Part shown: one piece after another, positions 20,226 to 33,500 of the stretch | Layout of the letters: every line of letters starts with the position of its first letter | Position numbering within the stretch: the first letter of the stretch is position 1 | From: Branchiostoma floridae | Lineage: Eukaryota > Chordata > Leptocardii > Amphioxiformes > Branchiostomatidae | Assembly (NCBI RefSeq): GCF_000003815.2 | Contig: NC_049981.1 | Location: 33,845,832 to 33,909,831, forward strand | Length of the DNA stretch: 64,000 nt | Direction: 5' to 3' | Translations under genes and position numbers: made by a program | The notes under the pieces: generated by a model | Seen by the model: the letters and a program-made list of their open reading frames with translations, nothing else | The model's database searches: none | What the model was told of the DNA's origin: nothing

Positions 20226-20884
20226 ACATCCTCTGCAGCATATACTTGTGAATACAAACATGAGTCAGCGGGGAACTACTTACAAGTGGGTTAAAGTTAT
20301 GCCAAATCTTTCTTCCACACAGGGTTGATGGATGTATAAAATGTGCTACGTGTTCTACCTACCATGTTCGTTGTTGTGAATGTCACATTAGGATATCACT
20401 TGATATACTAGTACATGTATCAGGCTTTGAAATGTGCAAACCTGGAGTCTTCACTTCAGCATCACTGTTGTTCTGTCACAATGTTGGCTCAAAGTCAGCT
20501 GACTCTTGCCTTTTGGTGCACATTTGCTTTATTATGTTTACTAACTTGTTTACCTGGTCATTGTCTGTAAAACATGGATGTTTGTTCTGTTTTCTTTCTT
20601 TGTTTGCTGCCTATAAAACACTGAAATACAATAAAGCAATCAAGTACTTGAAAGGATATCAACTTGTCGTAAATCGTTTTTTCACTTTGTAACATTTTAC
20701 TCATTTTCTTTTCAGAATAATTAGGTACACACAATAGTCAGGTGGTTTTTATGTCTGCCTTTCTTGTTTTGCAACGGAAACTGGGCAGTTGTCATGGAAA
20801 CCTAATGTTGCCATGGAAGCTGCTGTCATGGAGACAGACTTGATGAAATAGATTCATGAATAGACATCAGACAGTACTACATAC

Positions 20885-20890
20885 TTTATT
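20885..20890 (-). terminator. Candidate DNA2 polyadenylation signal
   Basis: AATAAA on the minus strand (tttatt on plus), about 630 nt past the DNA2 stop codon. It is the first clean hexamer after the tandem repeat that surrounds the stop. This is inference only. Confidence 0.4.
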
Positions 20891-21284
20891 CTTTATCAAT
20901 ATTCACAAAAATACAAATGTATGGCAATAGAGAAGTTCATTAAAATATACATAATACATTTAATACTGTACAACTGCAGTGTATCAGAGTAATAGATGTC
21001 AATGAAGTACAAATTTGTTCTGCACATAATGAGTAAAATTGTCATGATTGACAATTTCCTTCTTAATTTATTTTGAAAGGAAGTTATGTCGTACATTCAC
21101 CTGTTTACAGAACGGCCTCCCATACTGGGCTGAACTGTAGGTCCTGTGATCCTGGCAGCACTGGGTTTGTTTGCAGAAACCCACTAAAACATCTCTGTGG
21201 CTCTTACCGCAATAGTGTTCACACCTGCACCTTAGACGTGTATATGTTAAATTATCTAACACTTTTGGTTGGTTACCTTGTAGG

Positions 21285-21540
21285 ACCTCTTTCAGTCATT
21301 GGTTGGCATGGACTAAAACCAGTGTAGTGACTGGTTGGCGATCCTCCAATCATGAGTCGCACCTGGATCAATCCAAGCCAGTGATTGGTTGGCAGTCCTC
21401 TGACCACAAATTGCACCTGGATCACAGCCATTCTGTGATTGGTAGCCATTCTCCAATCACAGGTCACCCATGTACACCTGGGTCAAAGCCAGTCAGTGGT
21501 TGGTTGGCCATCCTCCAATCAAAAGTCACCTGGAATGTTC
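21285..21540 (-). repeat. Degenerate array spanning the DNA2 stop codon
   Basis: Four diverged units of about 50-60 bp with 'ggttggc.atcctccaatca', then a short spacer and 'cacctgg' (plus strand). The unit nearest the gene contains the last codons and TGA of DNA2, so the array was seeded on the end of the coding region. Confidence 0.65.
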
Positions 21541-24500
21541 TCTGCCCCTGGGGGGAGTTCCAGAACCATCTGATTGGCCGACAGATGGCTGAGCAGGCGC
21601 TCGACGGGGTCGTACCGGGTCAGCGTGCTGAGGGAGCCAATCAGCAGCAGCTTGTGCTTGGCGCGGGTGATTGCCACGTTCAGCCGGCGCCAGTCCTGCA
21701 GGAGCTCACCCAGCTGAGGGGTACAAGGTCATTCAACAAGGTCACTGAACAAGGTCATTCAACAAGGTCATTCAACAAGGTCATTGGACAAGGTCATTGT
21801 ACAAGGTAGGGCTGGGTACCGGTACAGAAAATTCAGGTCCAGGTCCGGTTCAGGTCCAGAGGATTAGGTCCAGGTCCGGACCTGAACCTGGACCTGATGC
21901 AGTATGACCGATACCAATGGTCCATTTCACTACAAAGAAATCTGTTTGGTGGAGAATTAGACTTACACTGGCGTTTTAAAATCCTTCAACGCTAACTGCA
22001 CCTGTACGATTGGCTGTAAAACTTGGTAGAAATTACTATAAACTCTACTCTACTTCACTCTTGTTATTTTCTTCCACCTGGAAGCGCCAAAACGTGTGAA
22101 TGCCTGATAAAATAATCTGTTAATTTTCTAATCGGTCCAACATCCGGTCCACCTAATTTTTTCAGGTCCGGTTTTTCTGGACCGGTCCAATGAGGAAAAC
22201 CGGTTTTGTACCGGTACGCTGTACCGATACCCAGCCCTAGTACAAGGTCATCTGTTCACTGATTAGAGGAGGTTAAAATAAGATCTTATGTCAACCTCCT
22301 TGACGTAAGGTAGCGGACACTGTAAGAAGCGTCAGACCATCTACAAAACGTATACAGTTGCTAAAGTAACTTCTCTACTGTGTCTCTTGTTACCTGGATG
22401 ATTGTGCAGCGGAATGACACCACACCAATAAAATGGAAATGTTTAAACATGTACAGTTAGAAGTACATGTGTGTTGCCCTGTACCTGCCCTCCTGAGTTA
22501 CTTCTGACGAAGGACACCATGATCACACTCTTGTCTCTACCCTGGTATTTATCCACCGTGTTGATCTCCACCCCGGGGTACCCTGGGTTGTTCTCCTCCC
22601 CAGGGCAGCCTGCTCCCTGCAGCAGGTCAGACAGGACCCGGAGCTGTCTTCTGTAGGGAGCGATGATGCCTATATCCTCCTGCAGGCACCCAGCCTGGAC
22701 ACACAGGACAGCTATGTCAAGACTAATAATGTGTAAACAACGACTGGCACCCAGACTGGGTGAATTGGACAGCTACATCAGAAATACTTAACACATTAAC
22801 CGATGGTCAAGTTGAATAAGAAAACTCTTTCTGAGTTGGTTGCAGAGCTGCCTACCTTGACAAGAGCAGATGTGAGCGTCCGAACCAGCTGAGCCTCTGT
22901 CCGGTTACTCAAACCGCCCTGTTCGCTGGTCTCCACTGCCGGTACCTAAAGAGTAGAGACAGTATGCTGTAGTCGAAGTACTGTCAAACTTTGTCAAATG
23001 TTCGATCTGGCGCCATTGAACCTCGACTCCTACCTGATAAAGAGAAAGTCACAGATGACCTTTCATGCTGAGGTTCTCCTGTGTCCAGGGGTGTTTGTTT
23101 GTTTGTTTGTTTGTTTGTTTTCTCACCTTGTCTGTGTCCAGGGGTGTTTGTTTGTTTGTTTTCTCACCTTGTCTGTGTCCAGGAATCTGACAAGTGCGTC
23201 CGGCCTGAGAGCTTCCCGTATCCATGACGACGCCACGCCAAGCCCTGACATCACTTCCTCCAGCTGTGCCCAGGCGGGAAGGTCGAGCCGTGCTGTCGCG
23301 ACCTTGTCGGAGCCGCAGCGAAGCTTCCCATCATACATCAGGGTGTTGCTGAGGTCCATGATGTCAGAGTTCATGCGGTACTGCACGTTCAGCGTCGCTG
23401 TCGCACTCTGTGGGGAACAATTCACGTTATAGTCTGTTTTTATATCATACCTGGTCCGTATTTACGTTCGACACCGGTGTTCAGACCGGTCCGGATTTTA
23501 CCTTTTTCAAATTTTTGACAGCAACACACTCAAGCGAGTTTTGAATCGTTTGAATCAAACTATGGAGCTCCAGTCTGTACTGCAAAACACAGACCGGTTG
23601 GAACTTTATTGTTTTTTATATCTAGCTGATGATGACCCCACACAGGTAAGCTGTGTCCTTACCTGATGATGACCCCCTAGGAAACCTGTGTTCTTACCTG
23701 ATGATGTCCCATCTTCTTAAAGAGACTCTCGTCCATGCCCATCCTGCGGGCCGTACCACTCTGCACCAGGGGGGGCAGCTGCTGGTGGTCCCCGACGAGC
23801 ACGAACCTCCCCGCGTGCACCAGCGGCCCCAGGCACACCGGCTGGGCAATCTGAGACGCTTCGTCCACGATACACACGTCAAACTTACGCCGTGAGAACA
23901 GCGCGTGTTTGGCGCCCAGGCACGTGGTCGCAACTACCGGCTGGGGAAGAAGGCAGGGAGCATAGAATGTAATTTACAAGATGACAAGTCATGCAATGGG
24001 AACTGTCAGTAAACCATGATCACTGAGAAAAAGATACACACTTTCTTTTCCATCAGAAAACTCTACATATCCGAAATCTAGTTATTGTGTGTATGTCCCA
24101 ATTATATTGTCTGTTTCTGTATGTGCTCAGGGACACCTGAAAAGCAGACTGTAGCCTTAGTGTAGTATTACCCTGGTAAAATAAAAGATGATGATGATGA
24201 TCTGTAAATGGGAACAACAAAAAAGAGGCAAACAACTTGCACCTTGTCCATGTAGAGCTTGTCCAGCTCGGCCACGGAGGTCAGTCCTCGGGTCAGCTGG
24301 TCGTCGGTGTGGGGCGCCACGCCCGGGTGGACTCGGGAGGCACTGCCCAGCCGCAGGAAATCAACCTGGGAAACATGGAGATGCAATGTTACATGTCAGA
24401 CAGTTTCCTCTTAAGCTATTGCAAGAGGCTAAAATCTTCTGATTGTATAGTCTGAGGCCACAGAATTTCCAGGCAAGGATCTAAGAGAGCCAAACAGCTG

Positions 24501-27500
24501 GGTTTTGAGACGAACCACTGTCCAAAGAATGCCCTGATCATAGGACAATCACACAACCTCTGTTGTCCAGCTCTATCTGGCCGCAGATTGAAGAGTATCT
24601 CTCAGATGACTTTTCCTCCCAGCTGCCTATTCAGGAGCGCTACAGAAGCACAAAAACTTTCTTTACCCTCCTGCTGTGAAATCTATGTCCCTGTAAAAAT
24701 AAGTGAGCTTACAGTATCATCTGGGTATGAGATCTACTCTTACCTTGTAGTTGGTGAGTTTGAGCAGCACGTTGTCGACAGCAGAGTTGGTGTAGAGTTG
24801 GGGTTATAGGGTAAAGGTTAGGGTCAGGTTTTGACCTTGTAGTTGGTGAGTTTGAGCAGCACGTTGTCGACAGCAGAGTTGGTGTAGAGTTGGGGTTATA
24901 GGGTAAAGGTTAGGGTTAGGTTCTGACCTTGTACTTGGTGAGTTTGAGCAGCACGTTGTCGACAGCAGAGTTGGTGTAGAGTTGGGGTTATAGGGTAAAG
25001 GTTGGGGTTAGGTTCTGACCTTGTACTTGGTGAGTTTGAGCAGCACGTTATCGACAGCGGAGTTGGTGTAGAGTTGGGGTTATAGGGTAAAGGTTAGGGT
25101 TAGGTTCTGACCTTGTACTTGGTGAGTTTGAGCAGCACGTTGTCGACAGCAGAGTTGGTGTAGCTAGCCAATCAACACATGGCCTGTTTCTGCAGCTGGT
25201 TCCATCCTGGAGAAAATAAACAAACAAACAAACAATATAAACAACTCAACCTAAACCAGGACCTTCTAAATCGCTTGCTTCTGCGGCTGGTTCAGACCTG
25301 AAACCACCAAGCTGTTTGGTACCAGACATGTAATGGTTATGAGGAGAAGGGAGAAGGTTTCAACTGAAATCTGCTTAAACAACCACACATCCCTTGATAC
25401 AGAATGAGATGGGAATCAAACCCTGCACCTTTGAGCTCAAAACTGACATCTGCTAAAACAGCTACACATCATTTGGGCCAGATGGGAATCAAACACTGCA
25501 CCTTTAAGCTTAAACCTGATATATTGTTTGTCATGAAGTCCAGGAAGATAAGTGGCGTGCCATAGGGCACTTCACGAATGAATTTTCAAGTCTGCTCAAA
25601 CAGCTGCACATCATTTGGGCCAAATGGGAATAAAACCCTGCACCTTTGTGATTAAACCTGACACTTGCTCAAACAGCTATCATTTGGATATGATGGGAAT
25701 CAAATCCTGCACCTTTGAGTATCCTGGCGATGGTATCCCTTGCGCCGGCTGGACACATGTCGGAGACTCTTGTGTGGAAGCGAGGCTCGCGCTGTTCCAC
25801 GATCAGCTCCCGGAGTCGCTCGGCTGTTGCGGTTTTCCCCATCAGACGGGCGAGGTTCGCCAGGCTGGTCGCCGTGGAAACGTACCCGTCCTTTTTGTCG
25901 ATGGTGAAGACGGTGTCTGCAGGGAACTTGGACAGGTCCCTGGGGGGAGTTTAATGTAAAGGATGTTTTGCAAACCTTCACATTTCTGCAAACTGTGATT
26001 GATATGACTGAAACTGCTCTGTCAAACTACACAGTAGTTTAACTGTTTATACCATCACTACAATTTAAATACTTGATTCAAATTTATACGAGACAATACA
26101 GTATGCTGCACCTGGCAGCAAGATGCTGATGTTGTGCAGCATACTACAATTTCAACATGATACCTAAAAAATTGCGGGATGCTGGCGAGAATTTAAGAAA
26201 TCACTACAAGATTTGTAATTTTTGATTTGAATTCATTCTAAAAATCAGGAACCCCATAAATGTAAGATTCTGACCTGTCGACTCTGACAGACAGAGTTTC
26301 CTCTGCCAGTTCGGTGAGAAATCCGGAGCACATCGCCACCATGTTCCTGTCCTCCACACTGACCAGGATGTAGTCATCCACGCACAGTCGCAGGGACTGG
26401 GCAGGCTGGGAGCTGTGGGATGGAGGGAGGGAGAGAATGGCTGTAGAACGAGTACAGACATGTCATCCACACACAGGGACTGGGAGCTGTAGGATGGAGG
26501 GAGGGAGAGAGAGAATGGCTGTAGAACGAGTACAGACATGTCATCCACACACAGGGACTGGGAGCTGTGGGATGGAGGGAGAGAGAGAACGGCTGTAGAA
26601 CGAGTACAGACATGTCATCCACACACAGGGACTGGGAGCTGTGGGGAGGGAGGGAGGGAGAGAATGGCTGTAGAACGAGTACAGACATGTCATCCACACA
26701 CAGGGACTGGGAGCTGTGGGATGGAGGGAGAGAGAGAACGGCTGTAGAACGAGTACAGACATGTCATCCACACACAGGGACTGGGAGCTGTGGGGAGGGA
26801 GGGAGTGGGAGAAGGGCTTTAGAACGAGTACAGACATGTCATCCACACACAGGGACTGGGAGCTGTGGGATGGAGGGAGGGAGAGAATGGCTGTAGAACG
26901 AGTACAGACATGTCATCCACACACAGGGACTGGGAGCTGTGGGATGGAGGGAGAGAGAGAAGGGATTTAGAACGAGTACAGACCAAAGATGCACAAACCA
27001 ACAGTTGTACAGGTGTGTTCTCACCTGGTTGTCAGGTGTTTCCTCCTGAAGGTACAGGTGAAGTCTCCGTCCACACCTGGCTCACACCTGGCCAGCTCCA
27101 GCCCGTGGGCACAGTCTCCGCTCTTCTCCCTGAACAGGAATAAGTCTTAGTACAGGAATAAGTCTTAGTACAGGAATAATTCTTAGTACAGGAATAAGTC
27201 TTAGTACAGGAATAATTCTTAGTACAGGAATAAGTCTTAGTACAGGAATGAGTCTTAGTACAGGAATAAGTCTTAGTACAGGAATAAGTCTTAGTACAGG
27301 AATAATTCTAAGTACAGGAATAAGTCTTAGTACAGGAATAATTCTTAGTACAGGAATAAGTCTTAGTACAGGAATAAGTCTTAGTACAGGAATAATTCTT
27401 AGTACAGGAATAAGTCTTAGTACAGGAATAAGTCTTAGTACAGGAATAATTCTAAGTACAGGAATAAGTCTTAGTACAGGAATAAGTCTTAGTACAGGAA

Positions 27501-30500
27501 TAATTCTAAGTACAATGCTAAACTAATCACAACAGGAATACTTCTCAATTCTTAAACCGGGAATAAAACTTCTGGCTGTGTAATAAGAGAAGAGGTAAGG
27601 CCGTACATGTAGGTAAGCTAGAGAAGTCATGACAAACGTGACTTCACACCTGTCGTGAGCAGGTTTACACCACAGGTGTGGAACTCACCTGTCCTGAGCA
27701 GGTGTGGAACTCACCTGTCCTTAGCAGGTTTACACCACAGGTGTGCCAGGTGTGGAACTCACCTGTCCTGAGCAGGTTTACACCACAGGTGTGGAACTCA
27801 CCTGTCCTGAGCAGGTGTGGAACTCACCTGTCCTGTGCAGGTTTACACCACAGGTGTGCCAGGTGTGGAACTCACCTGTCGTGGGCAGGTTTACACCACT
27901 GAGCAGGTGTGGAACTCACCTGTCCTGAGCAGGTTTACACCACAGGTGTGCCAGGTGTGGAACTCACCTGTCGTGAGCAGGTTTACACCACAGGTGTGGA
28001 ACTCACCTGTCCTGAGCAGGTTTACACCACAGGTGTGGAACTCACCTGTCCTGAGCAGGTTTACACCACAGGTGTGGAACTCACCTGTCCTGAGCAGGTG
28101 TGGAACTCACCTGTCCTGAGCAGGTTTACAGGTGTGGAACTCACCTGTCCTGGGCAGGTTTACACCACAGGTGTGGAACTCACCTGTCCTGGGCAGGTTT
28201 ACACCACAGGTGTGGAACTCACCTGTCCTGGGCAGGTTTACACCACAGGTGCGCCAGGTGAGACTTGTGCGAGGTCTCCCTGTCCTCCAGCATGACCAGC
28301 AGGTACCAGTGAGAGAAGTACTTCAGGTGAGACGTCTTCAGGTGTTCTGTCTCCTGTCTCAGCAGCTCTGACATGTCTCCTTCAGCTTCTCCTGACTCAA
28401 ACACTCTGCAGAAATGTACCCAGCACAGTCAAACATGATATAATCTTTGATACTTTATTCAGTATATCAGCTATTAGACTGAGGTCCTCTTGGAGTACAC
28501 AAAAACGAGTAACATACAAATGACATAAAAAGTTCTTACAGCCATTTACAGACTCAAAATCTCCAGCAGAAACTTGCTCAAACTGTACACATGTATATCA
28601 TATTTTTTTATGGTTAACAGTTTCATATGGAAATGGATTCTTTACTAGTCTTGTATACATGTCCTTTTAAAGGGAGACAAATACAAAGTGTCTTTCTCTG
28701 TGACATCAAAATACAGAAAGCAATTATTGAAATCTCAAGAGTCAGACAAAATCTAATACAAAATATATATGCATCTTGTATAAATATTGTACATTGCTGA
28801 TGTGAATTTCAAGTCATGAACAACTTAGAATATGAGGGTGTCTTTTGAATATAGCAATCCAACATAGAAAGTGAGTTTTGATATGATAAGGATTGTTTGA
28901 CTCTCCAGGTCAATGGACACCCATGTGGGTCCACAGTTACCCATGTACCTGTTGTATATAGCACAGTTACCCAGCTGGGAGCAGTATTTACACCCACGTG
29001 GGTCGTTGATGACCGGAGGCAGCTGGGCCGGCACCACGCTGTCCCCCTCCTGGGTTAGCGAGCGTTTCAGCTGGGTCACCAGACTGAGGGTGACATGTGT
29101 CCATAAAGGTTAGGCATTCAGATGATGGGTTATGCCAAATAACAGTTACTCAAGCAACTGGAAATGATGACAGAAACTCAAATAAATAGAAATAACATAA
29201 ACACACACACAAAGACACCCAGACACGAATATAAACACACTCACACAGACACACAGACTCTCACACAAACAAACACATTTAAACATATCCCCCTCCCACC
29301 TGTTCCTGAGCATGAGTATCTCCCTCCTGTCCACATGGCCGGCAGGAACAGCCTTCATGTTTCCTGTCTTCATTCTAACACCCCCCTATCTACACTCCTA
29401 CACCTCATACACCCCCTCCCCACACCCCCTAACCAAACACCCCCTCCCCACACACCCCCTCCCACCTGTTCCTGAGCATGATCAGCTCCCTCCTGTCCAC
29501 ATGGCCAGCAGGAACAGCCTTCATGTTTCCTGTCTTCAGGTACAGCAGCAGGCCCAGCTCAGGGTCGGAGTGCTGCTCACGGGTCAGCAGCGTGTACAGG
29601 ATCACCTAGGCAACAAGGTCAGAGGTCAACAAGGTTATAGGATCACCTAGGCAAAAAGGCCAGAGGTCAACAAGGTCACTGGGCAACAAAGTCAGAGGTG
29701 AACAAGGTTATAGGGTCGCCTAGGTCAACAAGGTCAGAGGTCAACAAGGTTATAGGATCACCTAGGCAAAAAGGCTAGAGGTCAACAAGGTCACATGGTC
29801 ACTGGGGCAACAAGGTCAGAGGTCAGTAAGGCTATAGGGCCACCTATGCAACAGGGTCAGAGGTCAACATGGTTACAGGGTCACCTGGTCAACAAGGTCA
29901 GAGGTCAACAGGAGTACAGGATAACTTGACTCTATAGAGCCAGTCTCACCTGGCTCCTGTGTTCTATAGAGTTGTTCTCACCTGACTCCTGTGTTCTATA
30001 GTGTGTTCTCACCTGACTCCTGTGTTCTATAGTGTGTTCTCACCTGACTCCTGTGTTCTATAGAGCCAGTCTCACCTGACTCCTGTGTTCTATAGAGTTG
30101 TTCTCACCTGACTCCTGTGTTCTATAGTGTGTTCTCACCTGACTCCTGTGTTCTATAGAGTTGTTCTCACCTGGCTCCTGTGTTCTATAGAGTTGGTTTC
30201 CCGGCCAGTCTTCAGCTCCAGAGGCAGGACTCTCCGCAGGGGGTCCCTGCCCCGAGGCTGGATCCGCACTTCCGTCGTCACGTCGAGTTTCCCCTTCAGC
30301 CCAAACCTGCAGCACAGCAGCAGTTTGTTTTCAATTATGTCCAAAACACCCTTTAGAAATCCGCAGAAACATTCTGTACCATAAAAGGTACATCCAAAAA
30401 TAAATATCAAGTCAACAAATACTTTCATTCCGGAGTGTTTGCTTTCCAAATGTGGCAAATCTGTCTTTTTAAAAAAAAATCAGAAATCAAGAAAAGTATG

Positions 30501-33500
30501 AACCCCTGACCTTGGAGCCCACACATTCTCCTCAATATCCCTGACAGAGCTGACGGCCACGGTGCTCCGTTCATCGCCACGGTTACGGTACGTTGTTCCC
30601 GGCAGCTTCACCTCCATCTCCGCTCCCCGTGTCCCGTAGAACCTGTCGGCCCAGCTGCGCATCACGGGCAGGTACTCCGCTATCTCCTCCTGCAGCTGGG
30701 TCTGGGTCAGGCTCAGGCTGAACCTGGGTCAAAGGTCAAGCAAAGGTCAGACTCAGGTCAGGCTGAACCTGGGTAAAGGTCAGGGCAAAGGTCAGACAGG
30801 CAAGCACTGAGCTATCTCCTCCTGCAGCTGGGCCTAGGTCAGGCTCAGGCTGAACCTGTGACAAAGGTCAGGGCAAAGGTCAGACTCGGGCTGGACCTGG
30901 GGCAAAGGTCAGGGCAAAGGTCAGACTCAGACGGGGGGGGGGGGCCCACAGGAAAGTTCAAGGGAAAGGTCAAGTGCAGGCCAAACCTTGGGGTAAAGTT
31001 CAGCAGAAAGGTTAGACTCAGGCTGAACCTACTCTCATGTCCCTAATAAACATACCTTCCGGAATAAACATACCCCCCGGACAAATCCTCAATATCTAAT
31101 AAACATACCCCCCGGAATAAACATACCCCCCGGAAAATTACCAAATTGACAAGTATTTAACTGTGTCCATACTAACGTTACTTCTGTCCAAAGAAAAGAA
31201 GATGATAAGCAGGTAGGTTCTTTTTATTTATTTATGCCTAAGAACCACATCAGTTGTATAAATGAGCTGAAGAACTATAACAGATATCTTGTTCGAATTA
31301 TGATATTTTCTCCATTTTGTAATAAAAGGTACAGTGAAACCTGCCTTATGAGTAACCTGAGTATAGGGGCCACTTGGCCATTTCGGTCAGTTTTCGTCGG
31401 TCCGTTGGATTTTTTACCTAATCATTAAGAAATAGTCTATAGCGGTCACCTGTCGAATGCGGTCGCGGCCAGACGATTTTCGGTCCGGCCGCTATGCCAA
31501 CACTGCCGATAGCGGTCACCGGCGCGACTGGCGGGGTTCACTTTTTTCAATTTCTGCACTACATCAGCAAAATGTAGGCTCAAATTAGACGATTTACGAA
31601 GGAAACGTTGAATAAAGAAACATTATACAAAATTATGTGATTTTATGCGAAGTTTTTCCACCAAAGTGGTGTTGAATTCACGCGGCGTTTTTTCTCGTCT
31701 CAGACTCTTTGCACTCTACGTATACCCTTCTCTACATCGTCATATCTGTGCAAACTGGAAGACCATATGGACAGATTTTACAAATAGACCGTCCGTTCAT
31801 GTATCTGATGTTTTAGGTTCTTGAAATGCATGTACGCTGTCCCAATTTTCGTATTCCGCGGGCCAAAAATGCGTCTCCGGTAATTTTCCAAGATGGCGTC
31901 AGCAGCAGATAAACAAGGTCACTAGGGGTCAGTGGGCGACTCCATTTTTCCAAGGTAAAATGTCGCAAAAAGAATTCTCTTGTGTAGCATGAAATACAGT
32001 GATTACGGTATAAAAACGATTAAAATCTATTACATGAAACTGTTTTATGTGAAAACTAGACTAAGGCTGATTTTTGCCGGAGAAATAAGCCTACGTACAG
32101 AAAGTTTATTTCGACGTGACCTTCTCGGCATAATGGCACATGCATCTACAGAGGAAAGTGTTTGTGGCGGTTTGAAGCTTAGAAATGATTATGAACTGGC
32201 TGTTTTTACCGACGAATTCCTGCCGTTTTGGAGAATATGCGGCGTCAAAACTCATATCACAAGGGAAACGAACTTATAGTTGTTATTTTTACGTCCAGTA
32301 TTTATTATGTGAACGAATCACTCTTCCGCCTCGCTGACGATAGAGCATGGAACCACAAGACCGGAAATTCCTCGTGCAAGGTGCAGGTTTACGATGTAAA
32401 CAGAGATTGTAAACTACTACTAAATTAAAACTAAAAGTTATTTATGTAAAAATTGTATTTCAAAACGTCAGTGCGGTGTCTTATTTTCCCCCAAGAACAA
32501 CATTTACTTCGTAGCGTCAAAGTGTACCGCGTACGCGGGTCAAAACGCGGGGAAATCCGCGCTGTTTCGCCCGACAAATAGTGAATTTTGAGCAAAAATA
32601 CCGCGGAAATATGGGCAGAAACCCCCAAAACTTCAATTCTTTGAGGGTCCTGGCTTAGCAAAGCCCCAATTTTCAGGAAAAAAATAAACGTACCGTCCAA
32701 AATAAGAACGTACCGGGTGGATTGTGAGGCTGAAAAAAATAAACGTCCCGGTACGTTTATTAGGGACATGAGAGTAGGGCAAAAGTCAGGGCAAAGGTTA
32801 GACTCAGGCTGAACCTGGGGGCAAAGGTCTTGATGAAGTAAATATATAATATTAATAAAGAAATGTTGATTTTGTTCTGGAAGGTTATCCATAATCTCTT
32901 ACATGTCCCGAAGGTGCCTCTGCTTCTGCAATGCCTGCTGGGAGATCTGCTTGAGGGAGTCAGCGCTGAACGAGGTAGTTGTGGCTGCCTGGAAGACGTC
33001 ATGTAATATGGTACCGAGCAGCATCTGTTTACTGGAGCCGTCTGTGCCCTGGGGGGAGGGGGGCAGAAGAACAGGACAGTTACCAAACTGCACATAGCCC
33101 TTTCTATTAGTTATTATCTATGTTTTGCTAAAGAAGTTTCTGTGCCTTATGCCACTTGCTTTATTCCGTTGGTTACAACTTTGACTATCTGAGGTCAACT
33201 TAGGTGACCTTTATACAACATGATTTGTTAAGAAAAATGTAAGTTAAATAAGTCCAGGACTGCCTGAAATTTGTGAAAGGAGTGTACACGTGAAGTGAAA
33301 GATTATTGCATACAGCTGGTAAACATGTACTGATAGATAGACGTCCTAACCTTGAACCTCTCGCTGAGAACAGCTCTCCGCAGACACTTGATGCCATTGG
33401 CTACTGCTGTTGATGACATCAGGAGGTCAGGGGTCACCACAATGTACCCGCGGTCCCTGTCCACCATGCAGATGCCATCAGCGCCAAACTCCGCCATCAC

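Larger units (their letters stand above)
15915..20650 (+). other. Downstream of SH2D4: 3' UTR or intergenic, no coding gene seen
   Basis: AT-rich sequence containing short tandem copies of 'acaacgtcttaaagacatc' just after the stop, the inverted-repeat elements listed separately, and no ORF with recognisable content. An 'aataaa' at 20630-20635 precedes the convergent DNA2 3' end and could close a very long SH2D4 3' UTR. An 'aataaa' at 17128-17133 lies inside a transposon. Neither is proven. Confidence 0.4.

Noticed and set aside
24775-25110. Telomere-like ggttagggttagg motifs
   Set aside because: Only one or two units per 106-bp repeat, embedded in an exon-derived array. Not an interstitial telomere.
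25834-25856. GKT in '[11 protein letters not shown]' as the missing DNA2 Walker A
   Set aside because: It lacks the glycine five residues upstream and sits before the Q-motif in a region aligned to the conserved LRELI...REPRF block.
31980-32279. A 99-aa ORF inside transposon copy B as transposase
   Set aside because: No recognisable catalytic or DNA-binding motif, and no counterpart found in copy A.
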